From the NCBI GenBank assembly GCA_964621185.1, contig CAZULM010000026.1:10840-74839 (forward strand): 64,000 nt of DNA, read 5' to 3'. A model generated the notes under the pieces. That model saw nothing but the letters and a program-made list of their open reading frames with translations. It had not been told where the DNA came from and ran no database searches. The first letter of the stretch is position 1. Every line of letters starts with the position of its first letter. Of this stretch, positions 43,301 to 52,700 are shown piece by piece. Position numbers and translations under genes: made by a program. Source of the stretch: M3007 sp964621185 (GTDB taxonomy: Bacteria > Bacteroidota > Bacteroidia > Chitinophagales > Saprospiraceae).

Positions 43301-46300
43301 CGCATATCGGGTCAAAAGCACAGTCGGCGACGTTCAGGCAGCTGGTAAGGCCTTCCAACTGAATCTCTTTGGTATGGTCGGGGAAATCCGGATCATAGTC
43401 CGGGTCGCCGGGCAAAATTTTCACCGTTACAATCACCGTGAAATTTTTTCCGGGATCAGGTGGGAACAATACCGGAGTAGCCAGTGGCTCCAACCTGCAT
43501 ATCCGGGTGATGTCGGAAAAATCGTACAAAGTATTTCCGCTCGGGAATTTCAGGGCAACGCTGCAGCTGCCCGTGGCGCCGTTGATGGAGGCGCTGAAAA
43601 GGTTGTGCGGCACAGATGAACCTGGCAGGTAATTCCAGGTAAAAGGGCCTGTCATGGGCGGCGCGTTGTTGGTCAGTGCATCGGCCATGGTGCTGGAAAA
43701 CGCCCCATAACCCGCTGGGTAACAGCTTAGGCCAACGGCGCTTTGTTGCAGCTCCTGGTGCTGGGCTAATGCGTTCAGCAGGGCTTCAAAATCTCTGGCC
43801 AGGGGGCATTGGCGGCATTTGCCGTAATTGGCCAGGTTTGCCAGGTTCTGCGCTTCGTCCAGGATGGCCTGGGCTTGTGCGGGGCAATCTACTGCGGCAT
43901 ATTCGCCGTTGCTCTGCTGGTCGTAGCAAAGGTCGGTTTGCATGGAGGTAGTGCCCAGCATTTGGCTGTTGGTGGGGAAGCGCGGGGCCTTGTCGTGGTA
44001 ATAGTACCAGCGCGCCCAGTTGCAAGGCTGCGCAAAATTGAAATACTGGGAGTTCCAATGAGAGAAAAACCAGGGAAAGCTTGTCCAGAAACTACCGGAA
44101 GAGCTGGAATACTGGGTAGCATAAAAATGGTTCAGGAAAGGGTTGAACTGCTCCTCCCCGATACAGCCGTTGTAGCAGGTTTGCTTTATGGCGTATTTGG
44201 TGCGGTGCTGCTCCTGGTATTTTTGCTTCAGGCTGATGTACATGCTTTTAAAGGTGTTCCAAACCGCATCGTTGTCTACACCTAATTCGGTGAAATTGTA
44301 TCCAGTAGGCATATTGCAGGCAGCATTGCAGCCTGGTGTGCCGAAACTGGGGCAAAGCGCCGTTTTATAAGCCATCTCCAACATGGAGTAGGTGGTACTT
44401 CCGTCTGAAATATAATGGGCCATGTAATAGGACATGGCAGCGGAAAGCCCAGGCGCCTGCAAATCACCGCTTGGGGCAATGATAGAGAAATAGGGGTCGC
44501 TGGCCATGGGGTTGGTGGGGGTACTGGTGGGGAGCTGCGCAAAATCAGCCACTTTCGTTACGGCCATCCATTCGTCGTCGAACTGGTGGCTGGGCTCTAT
44601 ACCGAGGCAAAACGTGTAGTAACAGTATTCTGGATGGTAGTAAACAAGTGCATCTGCCCAGCTTGGCTCCCAGGCATCCAGGAAGTCTTCCACATTGGCC
44701 AGGTACTGCGGGGCAACTTTGTAATTTCCGCCCCCGGAATTGACAACCATTCCCAATTTGGAAGGCGCTACTGCCGGAATATAATTCGTGCTGCCATCGG
44801 AGCTGAGCTGGACATAAGAAAGTTGCCCATTTTCTTCGCGGTATGCTTGCTGACTGCCGCTTGCCCGCGTCGGGTCAAGGGGGTGCCGCCAGTTTGGCGC
44901 CACCTGGCCACTGCCAAAAGAAGTGCTGTTGGGGAAGTTTGTTTTACGCGGCAGTACATTCGCTTCGTTGAAAACAGACAAAGGGAAAGCTGCCGGATTG
45001 ATGTTTCCAGAAGGAGAAATAATGACGCCGTTCACAACGGTATTCCCTGGCCTAATTTCTCCATACTGGCCGTTGGGACTCATGTCGGCTTTCAACGCCA
45101 CCAATGCCGAAGCGCAGGCAATGCTGGAATCTTTGCAGTTTTCAAAGCATCGTGCCAAGAGGTCGTCGTATTCGGGTTTGGTCAGGCAAGGATCACAGTT
45201 TGGGTTCACGTCCACGTCGTACAGGTCGAATTCGCCCAGTTTTTGGGCACATTCAGCACAACTGATGCCGCAACCGGAAAAATCTATGTTGGCAATCGAC
45301 CATTTTTCAAAATAATCGAGGTCTAACAGGCATTTGTTGTTTTTAATGTAGTTGTCGGCATAGAGATCAAGCGCTTCGCGGTTGACTTTCAGCTTTTTGT
45401 GCAAGCTGTAGTTGCCGACAGGCAGTTGCACGGGCGCGGCGCCGTTGTTGGTTTTCCAGGGCTGGAGCGTGATATCGCTGGGTTGGCTGGAATTGAAAGC
45501 AGGGGCCAACTGGCCGCAAAAAGTGTTGGGCAAAAAACTGGTGTTTTTCAGCGTGTTGAGCAGTGCGCCACCCACGACGGTACTGGTATTTCCGCTGCCG
45601 CCAACGCCGGAAATGTACTCTTGCCCGCACTCGTCGGTCAGGCTGTATTCAAGGTCAAAAATGCAATGGTAGCAAATCTGGTCAGATACGGTAGTGGTGC
45701 TGCCATTGGGGAGTGTGAGCTGCACCTGGCAATTTTCCAGAAATGAAGCGCCGCGCATCTCATAAAAAAATCCGCGCTCGGCCTTGGAGTCCACCAGAAT
45801 TTCGTAGTCCATGCTCAATGTCCCGGCAACGGGGTCCAGCATGTTTTTTGACCCCTTGTCCGTCGGAAAGGCTTTGTTCAGCAGGTCGATGGTCATGGGC
45901 GTGGTGGTATTGCCCAGGGGTAACAGGTTCTGGGGCGCCACGCCCGTCAGGCCTGTGGCGATTACCCGCCCCGACATGTCGAGGTACGACACGCTGATCT
46001 GCTCGTTGGGGTCAATGACCATGTTTTTTTTGTAGTGTTTGCCATCGCCGACCTCGCTCCCGAAAAGCCGGTCTAGTTCTTCTTGGAATGGTACGCCATA
46101 GAAATATTTGGTCTCCCGGTTGCTGTTGAGTTGGTGGTCGGCGCCTACGCCGCCTTGCCTTCTGATTCTTCCGGTGTTGTCCGGGGTGAATTCTACCTGG
46201 GTAAAGGGGTATTTCCTGGCATCGGGCAGGTAAGCCTGCTGGGCTTTGTTGTCGGTATTGAAACCAGAATAATAATAGGATGCGCCCCGCAGGGTAGGAT

Positions 46301-47573
46301 CCATGGGGTCGGTGACGGCGTTGCAATCACCCGGGTTTTGGTCGAGGTCAAAATTGTTGCGGTTGTAAGGCAGGAGCGCTGTGTTCAGGTTGAATTCCGG
46401 CTGGAAGCCCAGTTTCGGGTTCAAGGAGGGCACCGGGAGGGCTTGAATCGCTCCCCGGCCCTGGTGGTCGAAGAATGTTTCCCCGACAATGGTTTTGTCT
46501 TCGCTGTTCAACTGGCTCACAACCTGGCGGTTGCGGAGCGATCCATCGTAGTAGGTGGCCACAATTTTCAGTTTCCCCTCTTCTGCGAAAGTGGCGCTGT
46601 ATTGCCAGTTCAGGCCTTCTTCATGGCCGCTGTTTTCATAAAAATGCGGGGCATAGCAGGATACTTTGGCATTGGCGCCGGTGCAATTGGATGGGGACGA
46701 CCAAGCGCCTTCTACCCGCTGGTCGAAATTGGTTGCGGCTGAGCGCCCAATCCCGCGCACCCGGTAAACGATAAAGCCGTGGCTGTAAACCAGCGGGATG
46801 CGGTAGGCCGTATTGGTGGTGGAAATTCGGGTGCTGTTGAACTGGAATTCGCGGTCGTCTAGTTTAATCTGACTGGCAAGCAAGTGGTTCCCGGCGGCAT
46901 CATAGTTGTTGACGTGCAGCCATTCCAGATCGTATTCTTCGGCGCCAGGGATAAAATCCCAATAAATTTCAAGTTCCCCACGCGAGGGCACGTATTGCGC
47001 ATCGTGGCCCAACTGAGGGCCAGTAAGGCTGAAGGCGGGGCTAAAGGCATAGTAGCGCTCTACGTCAATTTCAGCTTCCAAAGAGAGGTTTACGGTGGGG
47101 TTTGCCGATGCTGCCACCACGTTCATGGAAAGCACCTGAACGGTCATGGCATTGCCACCGGGGAATTCAAAAACAGCTTTATCGGCATAGCTGGTAGCCA
47201 AATGGTATTCAAGGCTCAATTGTCTGAATACTGGTAGCTGGGGTACAAATGTGCTGCCCGTCCAGACATAGTAAGTGATCATCACGTTCAGGTCAACGGT
47301 GTAATCCTCGGCCTGAAAAGCTGTAGCTTCCTGGTTTATGCTCAAAATCACCCGGTTTGTAACCGTTTTGTTGGCAAATTCATTGGGCCAGGCGGACGGG
47401 TTTGCCAGCATATAGCTGTATTTGTCGTCAAAAACGGAGAGCGAAGTTCCGTTGGTCAGCAAAGGTGAATTGACCCTGCTGTTGAATTTTTCGTTAGCCC
47501 CGGCAGCATTGAATGCTGTGCTGAGCAGGCATAAAAAAAACAACTGACGGCAATTATGATAGATCGTTGACAT
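34350..47573 (-). CDS. Giant RHS-repeat protein with propeller insertions and C-terminal zincin toxin-like domain
   Basis: A 4407-residue exported protein from the ATG at 47573, which opens into a signal peptide (residues 1-26). Residues to about 1730 are a Cys-rich shell-like region. About 1734-2088 resembles an NHL/SMP-30-type propeller (GNLCYDHKHQQFFVTNFEDG). About 2091-2271 is a jelly-roll domain. YD repeats begin near 2348 and are interrupted at about 2424-3338 by YCF48/BNR-like blades (GTLVQSTDQGSSW type, over 15). RHS repeats resume and end in the core RIGRWLSLDPIQKSYPQL near 4130. The last ~250 residues hold LLHELGHAWND near 4314 and LEEEHTILFIETPF, a metallopeptidase pattern like M91/NleD effectors. 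It is the last gene of the operon. Confidence 0.88.
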   Translation of the reverse strand: MSTIYHNCRQLFFLCLLSTAFNAAGANEKFNSRVNSPLLTNGTSLSVFDDKYSYMLANPSAWPNEFANKTVTNRVILSINQEATAFQAEDYTVDLNVMITYYVWTGSTFVPQLPVFRQLSLEYHLATSYADKAVFEFPGGNAMTVQVLSMNVVAASANPTVNLSLEAEIDVERYYAFSPAFSLTGPQLGHDAQYVPSRGELEIYWDFIPGAEEYDLEWLHVNNYDAAGNHLLASQIKLDDREFQFNSTRISTTNTAYRIPLVYSHGFIVYRVRGIGRSAATNFDQRVEGAWSSPSNCTGANAKVSCYAPHFYENSGHEEGLNWQYSATFAEEGKLKIVATYYDGSLRNRQVVSQLNSEDKTIVGETFFDHQGRGAIQALPVPSLNPKLGFQPEFNLNTALLPYNRNNFDLDQNPGDCNAVTDPMDPTLRGASYYYSGFNTDNKAQQAYLPDARKYPFTQVEFTPDNTGRIRRQGGVGADHQLNSNRETKYFYGVPFQEELDRLFGSEVGDGKHYKKNMVIDPNEQISVSYLDMSGRVIATGLTGVAPQNLLPLGNTTTPMTIDLLNKAFPTDKGSKNMLDPVAGTLSMDYEILVDSKAERGFFYEMRGASFLENCQVQLTLPNGSTTTVSDQICYHCIFDLEYSLTDECGQEYISGVGGSGNTSTVVGGALLNTLKNTSFLPNTFCGQLAPAFNSSQPSDITLQPWKTNNGAAPVQLPVGNYSLHKKLKVNREALDLYADNYIKNNKCLLDLDYFEKWSIANIDFSGCGISCAECAQKLGEFDLYDVDVNPNCDPCLTKPEYDDLLARCFENCKDSSIACASALVALKADMSPNGQYGEIRPGNTVVNGVIISPSGNINPAAFPLSVFNEANVLPRKTNFPNSTSFGSGQVAPNWRHPLDPTRASGSQQAYREENGQLSYVQLSSDGSTNYIPAVAPSKLGMVVNSGGGNYKVAPQYLANVEDFLDAWEPSWADALVYYHPEYCYYTFCLGIEPSHQFDDEWMAVTKVADFAQLPTSTPTNPMASDPYFSIIAPSGDLQAPGLSAAMSYYMAHYISDGSTTYSMLEMAYKTALCPSFGTPGCNAACNMPTGYNFTELGVDNDAVWNTFKSMYISLKQKYQEQHRTKYAIKQTCYNGCIGEEQFNPFLNHFYATQYSSSSGSFWTSFPWFFSHWNSQYFNFAQPCNWARWYYYHDKAPRFPTNSQMLGTTSMQTDLCYDQQSNGEYAAVDCPAQAQAILDEAQNLANLANYGKCRQCPLARDFEALLNALAQHQELQQSAVGLSCYPAGYGAFSSTMADALTNNAPPMTGPFTWNYLPGSSVPHNLFSASINGATGSCSVALKFPSGNTLYDFSDITRICRLEPLATPVLFPPDPGKNFTVIVTVKILPGDPDYDPDFPDHTKEIQLEGLTSCLNVADCAFDPICAPSADAIALQNLFNALLYGDGSLSLFNGSNIGLTTFPYNVLTDPLVDVFDAAIDPGNANPNANWMWSATGGGNILTASISAPGQSGNCSITFTLPTGSGYNIVDIQSFSGIKPKASGGGFTATALVTNGGGSAYVQVDGSSPCFDFGKCSTELPSNMVMGQGTSELMNSGLENCPPTREALAFVGHLNGIPASVLFAGGNTILYDGCPITLNLPVSVGFPLTDLSNFYGIAPDVDHLNAADEAYQFVLYATTSTGVVVQLSGISTCLLIGKCACENIVHADEDVIFPLHRGVAAATNWTGTTAGFVFGIVDIRDPQGNGAPHAQNWAAPMYHHPDWTRAKMGDVFGIAFDRDYHPNVYLSSAAVYSSLSMGTGGAGAVYKIDGNTGAVSTFAQLPNSGSSQLGNLCYDHKHQQFFVTNFEDGRIYRLDPQGNILNYFDPFNPDNGTAGFAPLGERLWGVAYYNGRVYFSVWNTDCGRQTNQPYLHQEIHSVKLDASGNFTGTSALEISVPFLSDAKYSNPVSDISFSSTGNMLLGERTMMGDAQPNAHRSRILEYAFNGTAWIPTAANYSLNQLSLSSGCGASVKGSNCAGGVSYAPTGVVGTGDGLLFSPDVVYGLSLIPQGGNTFITANASNYYVDLDGFVNNSNKTQIGDVEVYFGAPCSDTCIAPELVLNGNFSSGNTGFTSGFSFVNGCVDEVWPLNYEYTLATDYNSICPDPVLNPSVKDHTSGTGPYMLFCDGYNTSNTPLLVWKQQNIAVLPGKTYKFSAWVNYIQVQSDINQLTFTVNGAPVATKAEPYFSTNHNWQYVQGTWNAGGATVANLEISSIANLRPTIIGLDDISFKTECIPVPEESAVMCCLPHMGTIVLPDSCITDLLNIAKHNAEEMYAAYIKEVREKFEEAYIAQCLQVYEASTMEYVDAEHHFTLYYYDEAGNLVRTIPPAGVRKVTDNPNPVQVAADMAQIKQDRANKTYTFFTKHTYATTYKYNSLNQLVAQTVPDHEDLEIWRDAAANNGIPANHTVHGSRFSDLYKGIAYSEDNTGNGHLYNTANGGALWTEVSAIGIENLRAVQLVTGTAFAYAVGANGTLVQSTDQGSSWVVQPVPTTGNLVGLFFNTFSNGIMVEENGSIWQTATGGNTWVSAPILSLYNLVQPARISAVEASPDNPNIVTAVSDNGRIFRSNNNGITWTAQTAIRTVGLTAVQQAPSGSWWAIGADGTLLKSSNGDNWAEIPNNLHIPLLDFHFRTDEKGCAIDFNGNLYKTLDFGKTWTAVVQTSLSSLPIQPIKALSFLDAINGYAVSSSGLVYVSANGGASWNVLSNGPGASGIQTLDFSDANTGVVAGAAGQVYQTTNAGTSWAPLPGLPLTMMVLDIHLQSAGKAVAILTDGTNNFLYRLNAGVWTLITPPVADTYRKLHFISPTSGSVIGKNGNVLSTSNGGGAWTAISAGAAPVGGYRAVSYSAGTLVAVGDNGQISRSVGGGAWQDKTLKIQTPALSGIGYAPGNHIWLSGQDGTVLRSDNNGNDWYAQETHTSTEVRDIAFQDASRGIAVMAGGLALETLNGGITWTASTATGIADNLNAVVYSAPAGAYFAAGDNCSMLRINAPGGAWSPQNACSGATNLLGLAANPATAEALSVGTSGQIRRRNTGGAWSERKVKPPVLNDLYMLDPLTGIGVGKKGIILNTADGGASWQYRRASTVSEDLNSIVFNNPAQGLVAGNKGTVLHSLNGGASWTVQTISPEDLNDVAIIKQTGKCVIVGNNGKVFAAPSVGSAWVPIPVPTTNNLEAVYFTDNTWGYAVGDNGTMLQISNNASTWTKVDDAGTDWVSSAYTTAGQPVPGNKTLNDVYFLDYTTGYAVGAAGTMLKTINGGATWKLKDISVQNTNDLLDMAFADPNHIYVSGASTGGANLALIYDFTDQFSTLFYYDVLGRLVVSQNSWHFAKSKYTYSYTLYDELGRITEVGELTATHAMEDNYVGRKLDNTLFQNWVRSGANSNLALLPGIRKEVTHTYYDAPLVNTLPIAQENLRNRVASITYEAADDNNILSYDNALHYSYDIHGNVNTLLQDVPELLFFNQQYKQVNYVYDLISGNVLEVRYQPGEPDQYTHYYEYDADNRIINVHTAGNAGIRDQDAKYFYYQHGPLARVELGELKVQAVDYAYTIQGWIKGVNSDRLDKSRDMGKDGVDDGVHYLHKNIAKDEYGFTLGYYSGDYSAINSPASDVFALNTTGSTLEANSPNLYNGNIGHMVTAIRSFMKGGAAPNGMSYKYDQLNRLASVRKYDQLAPNPANPTDPTQNIWSATAPASADHAEDFTYDANGNIDTLKRTAIDPGSGSNSMDTLAYQYENILSGYVKNTNKLKAVLDNGDNPDNTAFDDIKGGQQHNPAQPAYDNYQYDEIGNLIRDTSEYIESIKWTVYGKVSEVIKYKMQKTSLYDLDHNGQLDDEIVLEDLEFRYDAMGNRILKIVKPHRSNADGLGLSDQSHWKYTYYARDAQGNTLGVYDLTYAPGNAPQEYLGSFNWTEAHLYGSSRIGIKNEDRPIAQVRFTANIGSDGKFTQFSNQTAIVVGGIVPPLKMDVQYHNIGEKQFELSNHLGNVLTTVSDRRNAVDAEYTWKGPGQGDHNLENGGYVPVGAGLGDYSLLAAADGQVSEYLGDVVSAGDYYAFGMGMVGRMVSGVGYRYGFNGMEGDDEVKGGGNSLDFGARSYDSRIGRWLSLDPIQKSYPQLTPYQYAGCSPIMMKDIGGKKILINYMEEVQLPDGKLSLVPKSYEYQSGLPLPNNKFVQNTVKTLDFIASHKDPGLAVKGQVDGATVVGDLATAANYNLNIIQNTSCVDNTATKTLDIDPQNPPKNIVEAVQAISDSDNNVDVIWSDVLAPEILNDNGTSTGTFAPPALTLLHELGHAWNDFKGRYSSALRSIGTPVKPEMHTLEEEHTILFIETPFAAAMGFPIRVNHLAGENFSQTEDPTKIQPTTSEIPSSGNELKLDLK

Positions 47574-47613
47574 AGCCTTGGGTTTTAGGCGGTGATTTAT
47601 TTGGTTTGCAGGT

Positions 47614-48336
47614 TCAGAATTTGCTGTAATTGTCGATGAGTTCATAAGCCCAATACTTGGCGGCGCACACGAATGTATTGCCCGATTTTTTCAGATAAGG
47701 CTGGTATGTAAAGTCTGTGGGTTCGAAAACCGGGTAGGTATTAATGTTTGAGTAGGCAATCTCCAGGCGTGGCTGTTGCTCCAGGGCTTGGTCTTCCGTG
47801 ATTTTCTGGGGCTTTGCGTAGAACAGGAAGATTCCGCTCAGCAAGTGGGTGGATTTATAGTATTCCAGCACTATTTTTTTATATTCAGATATGCCATCGG
47901 GTAGAAAAAGCTCGTAGCGTGCCCGGTTTTTATCGACATCGGCATGATTGATCGCGGTGCTGTGCCGGGCCGTTTTCTCAATGCTCTCCATGATGCCGTT
48001 GTAGCCGACATCCGGCAGATCCTCGAAAATGCCCAATATGGTGATCGCTTGATCCTCATGGTCGACTATGAGGGTATAATCCAGGTTGCGGATCATTTCC
48101 ACCGGGCCTATTTTCGTGTAGCTTAACTTACCGGAGCGCTTCAGAGCGCCTTTTTCCACAGAGGCAGGTTGTTTGGCATCCCAGCTGTCAAAAAGCTTGT
48201 AGCTTACATCCATGGTCAGCCTTTCATTGTTGGCGTAGGCATAGTTGATCAGCTTAATGCCTTCGATATTGTCCTGACAGAACAATGCCGTTGCCGTGGG
48301 AAAAGATAGAACCAATGTCAATACAAGTATTTTCAT
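47614..48336 (-). CDS. Secreted hypothetical protein in RHS operon
   Basis: A 240-residue protein from ATG at 48336 (the preceding GTG is less likely), with a signal peptide MKILVLTLVLSFPTATAL. The mature part is predicted mostly beta (LTMDVSYKLFDSW, then GKLSYTKIGPVEMI, then LDYTLIVDHEDQAITIL), a style reminiscent of LolA-like periplasmic folds, though I cannot confirm this. The start codon overlaps the previous stop (TGATG), and the giant RHS gene starts 40 bases downstream, so it is embedded in the operon. A chaperone or accessory role for RHS export is conjecture. Confidence 0.75.
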   Translation of the reverse strand: MKILVLTLVLSFPTATALFCQDNIEGIKLINYAYANNERLTMDVSYKLFDSWDAKQPASVEKGALKRSGKLSYTKIGPVEMIRNLDYTLIVDHEDQAITILGIFEDLPDVGYNGIMESIEKTARHSTAINHADVDKNRARYELFLPDGISEYKKIVLEYYKSTHLLSGIFLFYAKPQKITEDQALEQQPRLEIAYSNINTYPVFEPTDFTYQPYLKKSGNTFVCAAKYWAYELIDNYSKF

Positions 48337-49766
48337 CACTGTTTGATTTGGGTGTTGTTGCCGGCCTCTTTGATGGTATTTACGCCGCGTGCGGTTTCTT
48401 TTTTTACCCGTACCAGGGCGCCCTGTTCGTCGTATTCGTAAAATGTGGCGTAGTTCCGCTCGTCCAGTTCGGCCATTAGGCGCAGCGTATTGGGGTCATA
48501 CACAAATGATTTCATACTGGCGTTGAAGGGCGAGACCCGGATATCGTCGAAAAAGACGTCGTTGGCGCCGGCATTGGCAAGTTTGATGCGGATGGCAGTG
48601 GCGCCAAGCGGTACACTGAATTCGGATTCGATGCGCTGCCAACCGTCGATGATCAATCCCTTGGCTGTCATGGGCGGCAAAGCTCCAGATGGCTCCATGG
48701 TCAGTATAACCTGTGGGCCGGAATAAGTGGTTTTTCCAAGGGAGTTGGATTCTTTCACCCAGGCGCTGAGCACGTATTTTTCTCCTGGTATGGGGGCAAA
48801 GGAGCCGATACATTCTTTGCATGGGATGGTGTCGCCGCGGATGAATTTATTGCCGAAATTATTGCCATCCTTTACCTCCTGCGGGTTCAGGTTTATTTGG
48901 TAGCTGCCGGTGCTTGGATGTGTCAACACCCAGCCCGGCTGCTGAATTTCTGTCACGTTATAGCTGCCTGCTTCAAGGCTTGGGAAAAAATAATAGCCGT
49001 GGTTGTCGGTAACTGCCGTTTGGCCATTGGAGAGCTGTATTTGCCATCCGCTCATCACAGGTTCGCCATTTTGCTTTATCCCGTCGCCGTTCTGGTCATT
49101 CCATTTCAGGCCGGTGATAAAGCTATTGGGTGCGCCGCAACAGTGCGGCAGCTGTACCAGCAGCGCACCTTCCACATAGCCACTGATATTGATGCCTTTT
49201 ACCGATTCCGAATTGTGGTCAACTATTTTCAGCTCATTTGTACCGGCAACAAAATAACTGAGGTTGTTCGTGGAAATGGCTACCGGAACAGCGTCGCCAA
49301 AGCTCGCGTTTGTCGGTGTGCTCCCAATCCAGTTCCCATTCAGGTAAACATCCGACTTGTTGTCGGAACGAAGGTCGAGGTAAAGGAAAGAACTGGCATC
49401 TACAGCGTACATGCAGAAGGTGTAAACAAACGAATAATCGCCCGTTATTGCGTTTGCGGCCTCGGGATAGGAGGTTATCCATTGGGTTTTGGGCATTGGG
49501 TTTTTCCAGGAAGTAGCCGCCTTTTGAATGGCATAAGCCGGACGCGGCTCGCTGGTATTGGGGTCGGTGTCGGCCACTATGGTCCAGTTGACATCAGGGC
49601 TGCTCAAGTTGGGGCCAACGGGCAACCCGGCATCGTTTTGCCGATCATAGCCTGTATATATCCAGACTTTGTTGGTGGCGCAGGTTGCCAGGTTTTGGGA
49701 AAAAACGCTTGTGGTTGCTGCCAAGCAGCAAACAAATAGCAATCCTATTTTCATTGTTTTTTTCAT
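48336..49766 (-). CDS. SdrD B-like domain protein with RHS-type C-terminus
   Basis: A 476-residue exported protein with signal peptide (residues 1-23). Residues about 100-205 form a beta-rich carbohydrate-binding-like region (YLDLRSDNKSDVYLNGNWIG). About 213-295 is an SdrD B-like module (GLKWNDQNGDGIKQNGEPV, then NHGYYFFPSLEAGSYNVTE). About 325-420 is a jelly roll (SAWVKESNSLGKTTYSG, then NDVFFDDIRVSPFN). The tail (YDPNTLRLMAELDERNY, then FYEYDEQGALVRVKKET) is the same segment that in many Bacteroidota RHS loci ends a single large protein. This suggests a split of an ancestral longer chain. It lies 33 bases after the 1871-residue gene. Confidence 0.82.
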   Translation of the reverse strand: MKKTMKIGLLFVCCLAATTSVFSQNLATCATNKVWIYTGYDRQNDAGLPVGPNLSSPDVNWTIVADTDPNTSEPRPAYAIQKAATSWKNPMPKTQWITSYPEAANAITGDYSFVYTFCMYAVDASSFLYLDLRSDNKSDVYLNGNWIGSTPTNASFGDAVPVAISTNNLSYFVAGTNELKIVDHNSESVKGINISGYVEGALLVQLPHCCGAPNSFITGLKWNDQNGDGIKQNGEPVMSGWQIQLSNGQTAVTDNHGYYFFPSLEAGSYNVTEIQQPGWVLTHPSTGSYQINLNPQEVKDGNNFGNKFIRGDTIPCKECIGSFAPIPGEKYVLSAWVKESNSLGKTTYSGPQVILTMEPSGALPPMTAKGLIIDGWQRIESEFSVPLGATAIRIKLANAGANDVFFDDIRVSPFNASMKSFVYDPNTLRLMAELDERNYATFYEYDEQGALVRVKKETARGVNTIKEAGNNTQIKQ

Positions 49767-49799
49767 TGCAGTAATTTTTCTGGGCGTATTGTCATCTTT

Positions 49800-52700
49800 T
49801 CAACGGTCATTTATATCCTTGGGGCAGGGCTCCACCACTTTCCTGATCTCAACAGAAGCACCGGGCTGTAAAACGATGCTCCGGCGCCCGGAGTGCGACT
49901 CTTTTTCCGTTATGGATGGCTGCACCGATTCAAAGCTGAAATGGTCGTCGCTGCAGTTGCAGGCGTCATAATCTTCAAAGCTGTCGAAGCCGACTTCCCG
50001 GTAGCGGGCGTTGGCCGAAACCGCAGCGGGCAGCGTGTGGTTGAACCCGTAGATGGCAGCAGAATATCGGTTCAAGGCATCTTTGTTTTCCAATTCCATG
50101 CCGTAAGGATCGACAATCGTCACTTCGGAGGTGAAGGTCCAGTTGTTGTAGTCGGGCGTCCATGTATTGCCGCTGGCAGGTGGTACCCAGAAGGGATTGA
50201 AGGAGGTGTAAATGCCGTCTGTGCGGATGTTGGTATTGTTGTTCAGGCGACTTTGGCTGCGCTGTGTCAGGTGCAGGAAAGCCCTTTTCTGCCGGAAATT
50301 GCCTTTAGCGCCGCGGTAGTACGGATTGTAAATATCGCCAGGCTTGATGCCGCAGTTACAGAACAAGCCCCATTCGTCGGTGAATTCGATCGCGCTGGCA
50401 TCCAGCACTTTGTTAAATGCCAACACGTCTGGGTTGCCATCGCTGTTGGTATCTAGGAGTGGGTTGGCCAGTGTGGTCACACCGCCAACGGAGCTGCTTT
50501 GCTGGTTGCGCCTTCCTGAGCGCAGCACTTTGACAAAGCTTCCAAGCGTTAAGGGGCTGCCATCGGCTTTGAGCACCGTGAGGGCGCCACTTGTTTTGGT
50601 CACCCAGCCTTTCTCCGACGAGCTTGTGGTGGCTACCTCATCACCTTCCGTGAAATAGGCAGACGGGTTGGCGGTTGCCTGTGCCTGGGTTACCACCAGC
50701 CCGATGTTTCTATAGGCAGGCCCCATGCCCTCATACGCCCAATGCGCAGGATAGGTAAAGTTATACACCGGGTCGTCGAACTGATTGATGGTTTCTGTGA
50801 GCAAAACCTCGCCTGTCTCGCTGTCGTACACCATATTTTTAGTAGAAACCTGGGAGCCAAGGTCAAAAGCCAGTGTTTCCTTCAATAAACCGTAGCGGTT
50901 GATGACTTTGGTGGTAACCGCCGAGCGGAAACGGACTTTCGATTGTGAATACCCAGGCAGGGCAACTGGGATGGCAACGGGCAAAATAGCGGCGAGGAAC
51001 GCGTCCAGGTTGCCGTGCAGTGAAGCGTTGCGCGAGGTCGTTTTGTCTTCGCGCATGTCCACCGCAAAATCATAGTCCACGCCTACGGTCTGTTTATTTA
51101 TGCTGCCCGTGCGGTCTATTGTCAGCACTTCGTTGCTCAAACGTTTGGCGCCGCTTTGTTCGTACGTATAGCGAATACCTGATATCGGCTCTGCCTTGTT
51201 TTCTGCATACACCAATTGGGATTTTGGCTTGCCGTGCATATCGTTCAATTCGATGGAATAGCCCTGGCTTGCCGTCATAAAGTCGCGGTCTTTGATTTTC
51301 AGGAATGTCAAAACAGGATTTGGCTTCTTCCGCACAGCATCGAGCGGGGTTTGCAATACCCGCACAGGGAAGTCTTTCCCGGTGTAAAATTCGTGCACAA
51401 CCTTTCCTGTTGCATGCCGGGTAACGTTAGCGTATTGAAGGTTTTGCACCGTAACCTTGCTGTACCCGACGGAAGCGCCGGGGAAATAGCCTTCGCCGAA
51501 GGGCTTTTCCAAATAATAGTCGTCGTTAGGGGCTAAAAGATGCTTTTCCAAATAAAACACGGGCTCTTTCCAGGGGTTCTCATCGCCGCCCAATGCGGGT
51601 TCATAGGCCGCGACACCGCTGCTGATGACCCGGCCAAAATCGTCCGTGGTCGTATAATCATACTCCTGGCCGTATTGGGCGGTGCTGTAGTTGTTGTTGC
51701 TCGTCAGCGCTTGCCATTCATCGGTCATCACAATGCGTTTTACCCGGCAACCGCCGCCTTGTTTGAAACCATCTGGGTTGTAGAGCCTTACCCAAGACTT
51801 GTCGAGCACAAAATATTTGGAATAACCCTCCCGGCGCGCCGAACGGTTGTAGCCGGTGGCAAAATCATTGACGGACTCGAACAAAGCAACCATTGACTGC
51901 ATGATTTGCAGGGCGGCATTGGCAGCAGGGTCGCTCTGGTTGAAGGCAAGCCTGGGGTTGTACAGTTTGGCAAAGTTCCAGGAAGCTTGGGCAATCGGGT
52001 TTACGCCTGTATTGAATGTAGCTGCTTTATCCTGAATTTCTGCATCTTTTAGTTTAATATAGGCATGGGTGTAGGCGTTACCACCATTATAGATAAATCC
52101 ATTACTGCTGGTTCCAAAATCTAATTTTGCATAGCCCGATACAAAATCGTAGGCCGGTGTGCTACCTGATTTTTCCAGGTTCATTAAAAAACGGAAATAC
52201 AGGTTGTCAATTGGGTTGCCTTGACGATCAAGTAAAAAATCCTGTACAAACCGGGGATCAGGCGTACCGTGAGGGTATGCCTTGGGAAGTTTGACGATCA
52301 GGTAATTATTTGGGTCAACATTCAACAGTCCTTCCTGCAAGGCATTTTGCCCAATATCCCCCATGGTAGTAGGCTTTCCATTTGTTGCGCCCATAACCTT
52401 GAACATCTGCATGGCTTGCTTGTCCTGTACGTAAGCATAATCGTCGGCTTCGTAATCCACCTTGATTTTACCGCCGGAGGGGGTATTGATGGTTGTCAGG
52501 CACCAGGCTGTAGCATAGATGTCGGCGAGGGTCCGGTCGGGTAAACTGTTCCCAAAATCATAATTCTGTGCTTGCGGCAACGGTTCCTGATCCACATAGC
52601 TGAATTCCGATGTGGAAAGAGGACTTGTTGCAGGATTTGCATTACAAGTTGAGTTGGCCAGGTTTTCTTTGAAATGACCCCAGCGGTCGTAGCCTTTGAG